Origin: Syntrophaceae bacterium UBA5761
GTDB taxonomy: Bacteria; Desulfobacterota; Syntrophia; Syntrophales; UBA4778
NCBI GenBank assembly: GCA_002418885.1
Contig: DIEZ01000077.1
Location: 1-15,119 of the forward strand
Length of the DNA stretch: 15,119 nucleotides
Direction: 5' to 3'
Made by a program: the position numbers and the translations under genes. The stretch's first letter is position 1; every line of letters starts with the position of its first letter. Shown one piece after another: positions 7,732-13,491 of this stretch. The notes under the pieces are model-generated. The model searched no databases. It was not told where the DNA came from and was given only the letters and a program-made list of their open reading frames with translations.

Positions 7732-8313
7732 ATGGACACCGATTTTTACACCCCCATGCGGCTCGACGAGGTAGAAAGCCCGCTCCAGGACGAGGTCGAG
7801 AAGGCGCTCGGCATCGATATCGAGACCTGCATGGAGTGCGGCAAATGCTCGGGCGGCTGTTCCAACGCCCACATCTTCGATTTCACGCCGCGCAAGGTCG
7901 TCCAACTCATCCGGCTCGGCGCGGAAGAAACCCTTCTTACCATGGATGCACTCTGGGTCTGTCTGTCCTGTCAGCTCTGCGTCGACCGCTGCCCCTCCGG
8001 CATCGACATCCCGCGGATCATGGATTACCTGCGGGAGAAGGCGCTCCGGGAAGGTTACCGGCCTTCCCGTCCCGCGGTGGTGCTTTTCTACGAGCTGATG
8101 TGCTCTTGTGTCGAAAGGAGGGGCCGCGTTTCGGAGGCACCTCTGATGCTCAGGTTCAACGTCCTGACCGGACAGTACCTGAAGGACCTGACGCTGGGTA
8201 TACGGATGTTCCTCAAGGGCAAGCTACCCCTCACGGCGGGGAAGGTGAAGAAGATGGATGAAGTAAGAACGCTTTTTGTTTCGTGGCATAGAAGGAGCGT
8301 AAAACGGGGATGA
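7732..8313 (+). CDS. hdrC2: Heterodisulfide reductase subunit C-like iron-sulfur protein (copy 2)
   Basis: The 193-residue protein has two [4Fe-4S] motifs, Cys33-x2-Cys36-x2-Cys39-x3-Cys43 and Cys77-x2-Cys80-x2-Cys83-x3-Cys87-Pro. In the first, the proline normally after the fourth cysteine is replaced by Ser (SGGCSNA); this is common in HdrC. The tail (about 110-193) is richer in hydrophobic residues than that of HdrC1 and holds two extra cysteines (Cys124, Cys126). The ATG at 7732 with AGGA at 7719-7722 is preferred to an in-frame TTG at 7702 that lacks a ribosome site. The gene is 38 bases behind hdrA with no terminator visible between, and its stop overlaps the hdrB2 start as ATGA. The two C/B pairs differ clearly in sequence, so they are not a recent tandem duplication. 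Confidence 0.85.
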   Translation: MDTDFYTPMRLDEVESPLQDEVEKALGIDIETCMECGKCSGGCSNAHIFDFTPRKVVQLIRLGAEETLLTMDALWVCLSCQLCVDRCPSGIDIPRIMDYLREKALREGYRPSRPAVVLFYELMCSCVERRGRVSEAPLMLRFNVLTGQYLKDLTLGIRMFLKGKLPLTAGKVKKMDEVRTLFVSWHRRSVKRG

Positions 8314-9137
8314 TTGTCGCGTACTACCCGGGATGTTCCCTCGAAGGCGTGGCCCGCGAATACGACCGCTCGGCCCGCCTCGTCTGCGAACGCCTCGGCT
8401 TCGGTCTCCAGGAGGTCCCGGACTGGAACTGCTGCGGCGCCACGGCCGCCCACAGCCTCGACCACGAACTGACGCGGGGTTTGAGTGCCAGGAATCTCGC
8501 CACCGTCGGCAGGATGAACCTCGCCACGGTGACCACGCCCTGCCCCGGCTGTTCCATCCGGTTGAAAGGTGCGGCCATGGAAGCGAAAAAAGAAGGCGGC
8601 GCGCCGGAAGTGATGCACCTTCTTCAACTTTTGACCGAAGCCGCCGGCACGGAGAAAATCGCTTCGTCCGTTATTAAGCCGCTCGGAGGCCTCCGCCTTG
8701 CGGCCTATTACGGGTGCCTCGTCACGCGCCCCAGGGCGGTGGCACGGTTCGACGACCCAGAACAACCCCGCTCCATGGACCGTCTCCTTCAGGCCCTTGG
8801 CGCCGAAACGGTTGATTGGTCACACAAGGCCGAATGCTGCGGCGGAGCCTTTGCCGCCTCAGAAACGAGTATCGTCGTCGACCTCGGAGGCCAGGTCCTC
8901 GAAGCGGCACACCAGGCCGGTGCCGAGGCCCTGGCCGTTGCCTGTCCCATGTGTCAGGTCAACATAGACACCCGGCAACGGGAGGTCGAATCAACCCGTG
9001 GCGTAAGGTATGATTTGCCCGTCTTCTATTTCACCCAATTGATGGGCCTTGCCTACGGGTTCACCCATAGAGCCATGGGCCTAAAGCGCCTGCTCGTCAA
9101 TCCCTTACCTCTCCTGAAGAGGAAAGGGATTCTCTGA
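8310..9137 (+). CDS. hdrB2: Heterodisulfide reductase subunit B-like protein with two CCG domains (copy 2)
   Basis: The 275-residue protein starts with the classic HdrB opening MIVAYYPGCSL. It has two complete CCG motifs: Cys9-x31-Cys41-Cys42-x35-Cys78-x2-Cys81 and Cys136-x39-Cys176-Cys177-x34-Cys212-x2-Cys215. It is closer to standard HdrB than HdrB1 is, with DWNCCGATAAH and AECCGGAF in the expected places. It overlaps the end of hdrC2 by four bases (ATGA), with GAAGGAGC (8291-8298) as its ribosome site. It closes the Hdr cluster; its last codons contain a long stem-loop and its stop lies 5 bases from the stop of the opposing gene. Substrate and electron partners are not shown by the sequence. 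Confidence 0.88.
   Translation: MIVAYYPGCSLEGVAREYDRSARLVCERLGFGLQEVPDWNCCGATAAHSLDHELTRGLSARNLATVGRMNLATVTTPCPGCSIRLKGAAMEAKKEGGAPEVMHLLQLLTEAAGTEKIASSVIKPLGGLRLAAYYGCLVTRPRAVARFDDPEQPRSMDRLLQALGAETVDWSHKAECCGGAFAASETSIVVDLGGQVLEAAHQAGAEALAVACPMCQVNIDTRQREVESTRGVRYDLPVFYFTQLMGLAYGFTHRAMGLKRLLVNPLPLLKRKGIL
9099..9131. terminator. Candidate two-way stem-loop at the convergent gene junction
   Basis: Bases 9099-9112 pair with 9118-9131 with one A-A mismatch (9107/9123) around a 5-base loop, giving 13 pairs. The stem lies inside the last codons of hdrB2 and just beyond the stop of the minus-strand UPF0182 gene. No T-run follows on either strand, so it is not a canonical intrinsic terminator. It could slow polymerase or protect both 3' ends. 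With no intergenic room, it is the only visible candidate to end either transcript. Confidence 0.35.
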
Positions 9138-9142
9138 ACGTT

Positions 9143-11872
9143 CTACCTCTTACTCTCGATCGACTTGAGGATATCGTCCATCCGGCGCAGCTCTTCGCCG
9201 TAAGCGCCCCAGTTGCCCTGCCTCAGGTATTCCTGTGCCTTGCGGTAATGAGAAAGGGCTTCGAGGGCGAGTTGCCTGTCCGTCTTATCCCGCTCCGCCG
9301 GTCCTGAAGCAACCCGCTCGAGACCCTTCTCGCGCTGGATTTCGCCGCCGAATATTCGCTGGAGCGACAATTCCAGGTTTTCTTCCATGGCGATAGCGTT
9401 GCCGAAGGCGACGATGACGCGCTTGAGTTCCGGGAGTTGCCCTTTCTCCGCCGCAAGGTAAAGGGGTTCAACATAGAGGATGGACTTCTCGATCGGTATT
9501 GCCAGGAGGCTCCCGCGGATGACCTGCGAGCCCCTCTGGCTCCAGAGCGAAAGTTGCTTGGATATTTCCGTGTCCTGGTCGATGCGGGCCTCTATCTGTC
9601 TCGGCCCGTAGACGAGCTTCTGTTTTGGAAAGACATAGACGATTACCTTTCCATAATTCGGCATATCGCAGCGGGCCGCCATCCAGGCGGACATATTGTC
9701 TTTCCTGCTCGGCGTGAAGGGCAGAAGCAGGATGAACTCTTCTTTCTTTTCTCCCGGAAGTTTCATGATCGTGTAATAAGGTTCCATTTCCTGGTCGCTC
9801 CCGTGCTTCAGGGGAACCGCCCAGAGGTCTTCCTTGTTGTAGAACACCTGTGGGTCTTGCATGTGATAAGCCCTGTACATACGCGCCTGGACGGCTAACA
9901 TGCCGGGGGGATACCGGACGTGGGCGCGCAATTCGGGAGGCATCTCTTCCAGTTTTTTGAACACGCCCGGGAAGATATTTCTGTACGTCCGGATGATGGG
10001 GTCCGTCTCGTCGCTCACATAAAGCTGCACCGTCCCGTCGTAAGCGTCGACGACGGCCTTGAGGGAGTTACGGATGTAATTGCCGAGCCCCGGTGTAGAC
10101 TCCGAATAGGGAAAGCGGCCGGTCGTCGTGTAGCCGTCGAGGAACCACAGGAGGCGCCCCTCCGGCGAGATGACCAGGTATGGGTCACCGTCGAGTCGCA
10201 CGAAGGGGGCGATCTTTGACACCCTATCCTTCACCCTGCGGTAGTAAATCACCCGACTCTCACCGGTGACGTCGTCGGAAAGCAGGATCGTGAGAGACCC
10301 TAAGCGCACAGCGAAGATCAGTTTCTTCAAGAAGGAGAGCGGGACCCCTCCCCTGCCTTCATACCGGGAATAGACATTCTTTTCCCCGACAGGGTAATCG
10401 AATTCCGGCCGTTTGGTCTTGACGAACACGTATTCGTTCGCTGTCTCGCCGTAGTAGATTTCCGGGCGGGTCACCTTGATATCCGTTATCGTGGACACCG
10501 GTGGGATGTCTTTGATGAAAAATTCCGGCAAGCCCTCCCTGGTAATCCGGTTTACCGGCCCCATGACAGCTCCGTATCCGTGGGTGTAAATTATGCGCTC
10601 GTTGATCCACGACCTGGACGGCAGCGCCTGATACGAAAGCTCCCGGGGCGATAGCATGACCTGGCGGTGCTCGCCGTCTATCCGGTAGCGGTCGTTGTCC
10701 ACGTCCACGAACTTGTAGTAAGTCCGGATCTCCTGAAGCTGGCTGTATGTCTGGAGCAGGGGTGCATGGTCCCAAAGCCGGATATTCTTGATCGTGAGGT
10801 CGTTGCGCCTCAAGTCCTCCCTATTCAGGTTCTCCTGCGCGGGGAATTCCTGATCCTCTATGTCGTCCAGCCGGTAGGCCAGGCGCGTAAACTGGATATT
10901 CCGTTCCAGATACGGCCTCTCAAGGACGATTTCATTCGGAACCACCTTAAATTTCTGTACGAGCGCGGGATAGACACCCCGCCCGACGATGACGAGGGCG
11001 ACCAGGAGCAGAACCGCCGCGGCCGGTAATCTCCAGCTCAGACGAAAGGCGAACCCCAGAAAGGCTGCGCCGCACAAAAAGGAGAGCGCCATTACACCCT
11101 TGATGACCCAGAGCTGCGTCGTCACGTCAGTGTATCCCGGACCGAAAACCACGCCCCTCTTGACGAAGAGGAGTTCGTTCAGCGAAAGCCAGCTCCCGAA
11201 TACACCGGTGAAGAAAAGAAGCGCCGCAAGCACGGCGAGATGAGCCCTAGCTTGGGGTGCCACCTGCCAAGTCCGGGGAGGCATGAAGAGAAAGGCCCTC
11301 CGGACGAAGTATATGAGCCCGGCGGCGACCGACGTCACGATCAGGGCCATCATCACCCAGCCATAGAGATGATTCAAAAAGGGCAGTTTAAAGACATAGA
11401 AGCCGATGTCCTTCTGAAAAATGGGGTCCCGGACCCCGAACGGCGATCCGTTCAAAAACCTGAGGATATTTTCCCATTGATCCGTGCCGCTGAGGGCGGC
11501 CAAGGCGCTGAAAAACAGGGAGGCGGTAAGAATCAGTATGTTGAGCGGCCGGTTGGCGATCTGGACCGGCGGGATATGGATGACATCTTCACGGACCAGA
11601 TGTATCCTCGAGGACAGGCGCAGGGCGATATACAGGTTGGCATAGAAAATGACGAAGAAAGCGACTCCGAAAAGGAGTGCCGCCGCCGTCTGCGCCCAGA
11701 GGGTGATCATGAAGACGTTTTCATAACCGACCTCCTGAAACCAGAACCAATCGGCGATTACCCCTGAAATCCGCCAGAAAAAGATGACGAGTCCGAGAAG
11801 AACGACAAAAGCGACCATTCCCTTTCCTCTCGGTACTCTCGGCATCCGAGGCGCCCTTACAGCAAATCTCAT
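9143..11872 (-). CDS. UPF0182 family (COG1615) integral membrane protein
   Basis: The 909-residue protein matches the uncharacterised UPF0182 family in size and layout. Seven hydrophobic segments lie in the N-terminal third (about 18-38, 55-82, 109-128, 168-190, 210-230, 255-278 and 283-300). A soluble part of over 550 residues follows, probably outside the cytoplasmic membrane. Recognisable family features are ADWFWFQEVGY (40-50) after the first helix, ERPYLERNIQFTR near 318-330, and the IYTHGYGAVMGPVNR segment. The last 45 residues form a charged, probably helical tail. No function is established for the family and none is proposed here. The ATG is preceded by GGGAGGGA, a good ribosome site. 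The gene stands alone on the minus strand, convergent with hdrB2 and divergent from the NlpC/P60 gene. Confidence 0.9.
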   Translation of the reverse strand: MRFAVRAPRMPRVPRGKGMVAFVVLLGLVIFFWRISGVIADWFWFQEVGYENVFMITLWAQTAAALLFGVAFFVIFYANLYIALRLSSRIHLVREDVIHIPPVQIANRPLNILILTASLFFSALAALSGTDQWENILRFLNGSPFGVRDPIFQKDIGFYVFKLPFLNHLYGWVMMALIVTSVAAGLIYFVRRAFLFMPPRTWQVAPQARAHLAVLAALLFFTGVFGSWLSLNELLFVKRGVVFGPGYTDVTTQLWVIKGVMALSFLCGAAFLGFAFRLSWRLPAAAVLLLVALVIVGRGVYPALVQKFKVVPNEIVLERPYLERNIQFTRLAYRLDDIEDQEFPAQENLNREDLRRNDLTIKNIRLWDHAPLLQTYSQLQEIRTYYKFVDVDNDRYRIDGEHRQVMLSPRELSYQALPSRSWINERIIYTHGYGAVMGPVNRITREGLPEFFIKDIPPVSTITDIKVTRPEIYYGETANEYVFVKTKRPEFDYPVGEKNVYSRYEGRGGVPLSFLKKLIFAVRLGSLTILLSDDVTGESRVIYYRRVKDRVSKIAPFVRLDGDPYLVISPEGRLLWFLDGYTTTGRFPYSESTPGLGNYIRNSLKAVVDAYDGTVQLYVSDETDPIIRTYRNIFPGVFKKLEEMPPELRAHVRYPPGMLAVQARMYRAYHMQDPQVFYNKEDLWAVPLKHGSDQEMEPYYTIMKLPGEKKEEFILLLPFTPSRKDNMSAWMAARCDMPNYGKVIVYVFPKQKLVYGPRQIEARIDQDTEISKQLSLWSQRGSQVIRGSLLAIPIEKSILYVEPLYLAAEKGQLPELKRVIVAFGNAIAMEENLELSLQRIFGGEIQREKGLERVASGPAERDKTDRQLALEALSHYRKAQEYLRQGNWGAYGEELRRMDDILKSIESKR

Positions 11873-12014
11873 CGATCCCTCCCGAACTTCAGGACACAGC
11901 GCGCATCCTCTCTCCGCTTAGCGTACAGACACGGCTGTCTTTTCCTGCTCTGACGCCCGGCACTGGAACTTATACTACCAGCGACGTTCCGCTTCGTTTT
12001 CTCCATCAGCGCTC

Positions 12015-12044
12015 AACCTACCGGACAAACAACGATCCTGTCAA
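12015..12044 (-). promoter_or_regulatory. Candidate promoter of the UPF0182 gene
   Basis: On the minus strand a perfect TTGACA (12044-12039) is followed after 18 bases by TAGGTT (12020-12015), which keeps T-A....T of the -10 box. Transcription would begin near 12008, about 135 bases before the UPF0182 start codon. Motif evidence only. Confidence 0.4.
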
Positions 12045-12069
12045 GGAAAAGGAAGGACGGATTTTCTTC

Positions 12070-12097
12070 TTGATTTATCCTTTCGTGAAACGATAAG
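12070..12097 (+). promoter_or_regulatory. Candidate promoter of the NlpC/P60 gene, overlapped by an operator-like dyad
   Basis: TTGATT (12070-12075) and GATAAG (12092-12097) with a 16-base spacer each match four of six consensus positions. The spacer and most of the -10 box are covered by a 22-base dyad, 12075-12096: TTATCCTTTC, GT, GAAACGATAA. Nine of ten positions pair; the only mismatch is the symmetric C/C. A two-base centre makes a DNA-binding site likelier than an RNA hairpin. A bound protein would block the promoter. The regulator is unknown. Confidence 0.4.
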
Positions 12098-12134
12098 TGT
12101 TATTCCTTATCCGTATGGACGAAGCTTCGCCGAC

Positions 12135-12920
12135 ATGAACAGGAACTTCATATTGAAAGGGTTTGCCTCGCCGGCGCTCATCTTTCTGCTGATCCTTGCA
12201 CTGATCGCAGACTGTGCGCCGCGAGCTCGCATTCCCCCGAAACCGTACAAACCAGTGAAGGCGAAACCCCTCCCGAGGATGGGTTACACCATCCAGGCCG
12301 GCGCCTTCTCTTCGGAGGCGAATGCAGCTAAATTCGTCCGCTCCCTGAAGCAGGACGGCGTCGACGCCTACTTCTTTGTCCACCGGTCCGGGCTCTACAA
12401 GGTGCGTTTCGGTAATTTCCCGACGGAAAAACAAGCCCACGTGCGGGCGTTATCCCTCCGGCAGTCGGGAGTCATCGACGAGTTCTTCATCGTCAAACCG
12501 GGAGACTACGCTACTGCAAAAGCAGTTGAACGCGGGAGTTCCTATCTCCGGGAGGAGATCGTCAGGACGGCGGAAAGCTTCGTCGGCGTCTCGTACCTCT
12601 GGGGCGGTTCCTCCGCAGAAGAAGGATTCGATTGCAGTGGCCTGACTATGGCGGTTTACCGTTACAACGGGCTCGACCTGCCCCGGTCGTCCCGAGAGCA
12701 GTTTGAATCAGGCACACCAGTCGACAAAGACAACTTGCGCCAAGGTGACCTTGTTTTCTTCGCAACCTCGGGCGTCAAGAAGGTCTCCCACGTCGGAGTT
12801 TACGTGGGAGACGGAAAGTTCATCCACGCCCCCGCACGGGGAAAAAAGATATGCCTGGCCTCCCTATCGCAGCGTTATTTTGCCGATAGGTTTATCGGAG
12901 GCCGATCATACATTCAGTAG
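12135..12920 (+). CDS. SPOR-domain NlpC/P60 peptidoglycan endopeptidase
   Basis: The 261-residue envelope protein has an N-terminal hydrophobic export signal (about 8-26), a proline-rich linker (30-48), a SPOR domain (about 50-122, starting YTIQAGAFSS) that should bind glycan strands stripped of peptides, and a C-terminal NlpC/P60 domain (about 138-261). The catalytic residues are visible: Cys167 in FDCSGL, His219 in SHVGVYVG, and His231 in FIHAP as the likely third polar residue. Such enzymes cut stem-peptide bonds in peptidoglycan during growth or division. Cys27 follows IAD; Asp just before the cysteine is unusual for a lipobox, so lipoprotein status is open. No strong ribosome site precedes the ATG. 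An 87-codon gene follows after nine bases and is probably cotranscribed. Confidence 0.9.
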   Translation: MNRNFILKGFASPALIFLLILALIADCAPRARIPPKPYKPVKAKPLPRMGYTIQAGAFSSEANAAKFVRSLKQDGVDAYFFVHRSGLYKVRFGNFPTEKQAHVRALSLRQSGVIDEFFIVKPGDYATAKAVERGSSYLREEIVRTAESFVGVSYLWGGSSAEEGFDCSGLTMAVYRYNGLDLPRSSREQFESGTPVDKDNLRQGDLVFFATSGVKKVSHVGVYVGDGKFIHAPARGKKICLASLSQRYFADRFIGGRSYIQ

Positions 12921-12929
12921 GAGCCGACC

Positions 12930-13193
12930 ATGAAAGCCTTCAGAATGAACAAGTACATTGTTTGCGCCGAATTCCTGGAAGAGGCGCAGGAATTCTTTGT
13001 CCACGAGATAGGAGAGACTCTTCCCTCGAACATCGAGGAGCTGTCGTGGGATTGCGATATCTGCAGTGTAAGCGGAGAGACCAGCACCTTACGGGACATC
13101 ATAAATGAGGTGATGGACGAGCGCAGTGCCTGGCTGCGCATGGGCATCCCCTGCGACCTCCTTTGGCCTTTCATCGCTGCAAAGACCGAATGA
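12930..13193 (+). CDS. Conserved-looking small acidic protein of unknown function
   Basis: I do not recognise this 87-residue protein. It has no signal peptide or membrane segment, so it is probably cytoplasmic. It is acidic in its first two thirds (many Glu and Asp) and contains a CDIC pair (Cys42, Cys45) plus Cys12 and Cys75; four cysteines in so small a protein could bind a metal, but no known pattern is complete. A hydrophobic segment near the end (IPCDLLWPFIAA) is too short to span a membrane. The ribosome site AGGAG (12919-12923) overlaps the NlpC/P60 stop codon and lies six bases before the ATG, which supports a real, cotranscribed gene. A T7 run follows the stop without a convincing stem. 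Confidence 0.65.
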   Translation: MKAFRMNKYIVCAEFLEEAQEFFVHEIGETLPSNIEELSWDCDICSVSGETSTLRDIINEVMDERSAWLRMGIPCDLLWPFIAAKTE

Positions 13194-13203
13194 TGTTTTT
13201 TTA

Positions 13204-13232
13204 TTGACAAAAGAAATTACAGGTTTTATAGT
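13204..13232 (+). promoter_or_regulatory. Strong sigma70-type promoter of the cimA leader
   Basis: TTGACA (13204-13209, perfect) and TATAGT (13227-13232, five of six) are separated by the ideal 17 bases. This is the best promoter match in the window. Transcription should start near 13239, about 27 bases before the leader-peptide start and about 125 bases before the attenuator terminator. It shows that the leader and cimA are transcribed independently of the upstream genes. Confidence 0.8.
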
Positions 13233-13265
13233 GCGTTCCACTTTAGAAATTGAGGCGCGTGAGCT

Positions 13266-13340
13266 GTGTTGAGAGACATCGCCATCATCATTATCGGCAT
13301 CATAATTCAGGGTGCCCATCTAGACCTGATGATGGACTGA
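13266..13340 (+). CDS. Isoleucine-rich attenuation leader peptide of cimA
   Basis: A 24-codon reading frame starts at GTG 13266 (or TTG 13269) and reads MLRD, then IAIIIIGIII, then QGAHLDLMMD, ending at TGA 13338-13340. Eight of the ten codons from 13278 to 13307 are isoleucine: five ATC, two ATT and the often rare ATA. The frame is closed upstream by a stop at 13260-13262. A weak GAGG (13252-13255) lies ten bases before the GTG. The position, just after a strong promoter and before a strong terminator upstream of an isoleucine-pathway gene, fits a leader whose translation senses charged tRNA-Ile. The peptide itself probably has no function. Which start codon is used cannot be decided from sequence. 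Confidence 0.8.
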   Translation: MLRDIAIIIIGIIIQGAHLDLMMD

Positions 13341-13377
13341 TGTGATCACAAGAGAGACTTCAAAATCCGTTATCAGG
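13282..13377 (+). promoter_or_regulatory. Alternative pairings of the Ile attenuator (protector 1:2 and antiterminator 2:3)
   Basis: Segment 1 (13282-13290), inside the isoleucine codons, pairs perfectly over nine bases with 13327-13335. The same segment 2 (13325-13336) can instead pair over twelve bases, including two G-U pairs, with segment 3 (13366-13377), which is most of the terminator's 5' arm. A ribosome stalled on isoleucine codons would mask segment 1 and free segment 2, so that 2:3 forms and polymerase reads through. A ribosome reaching the stop at 13338 would cover segment 2 and allow termination. Without translation, 1:2 forms and termination follows. The pairings are seen in the sequence; the mechanism is inferred from the classical his/ilv/trp model. 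Confidence 0.75.
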
Positions 13378-13399
13378 GCGACTGATAACGGATTTTTTT
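13362..13399 (+). terminator. Attenuator terminator upstream of cimA
   Basis: A perfect 15-bp stem (13362-13376 with 13382-13396) has a five-base loop (GGCGA), and its distal end runs into a seven-T tract (13393-13399). It is the strongest intrinsic terminator in the window. It stands between a strong promoter and cimA, not behind the upstream gene alone, so it must act as a conditional stop for cimA. Confidence 0.93.
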
Positions 13400-13491
13400 A
13401 TTGCGGCAGATTGATTAAGGCGTGTCTGGACAGGATACCTCAGCCTCCGGGGACGCCCGATCGTCCAGAACTCAAAGCTAAGAGGTCCATC

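Noticed and set aside
5109..9137. The two HdrC-HdrB pairs as a recent tandem duplication
   Set aside because: The pairs differ in length, cysteine spacing and flanking sequence; they look like ancient, specialised paralogues.
9437..9898. Plus-strand open frame of 153 codons opposite the UPF0182 gene
   Set aside because: It is antisense to a well-supported coding region and its composition reflects the complement of that gene; no ribosome site or recognisable domain is seen.
13194..13203. T7 run after the 87-codon gene as an intrinsic terminator
   Set aside because: No stable stem precedes the T-run, and the run leads into the TTGACA of the next promoter.
13341..13350. Perfect palindrome TGTGATCACA as a CRP-type operator
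   Set aside because: CRP-like sites need a spacer between TGTGA and TCACA; here the half-sites abut, and the place is inside the transcribed leader. It may be chance or part of the attenuator fold.
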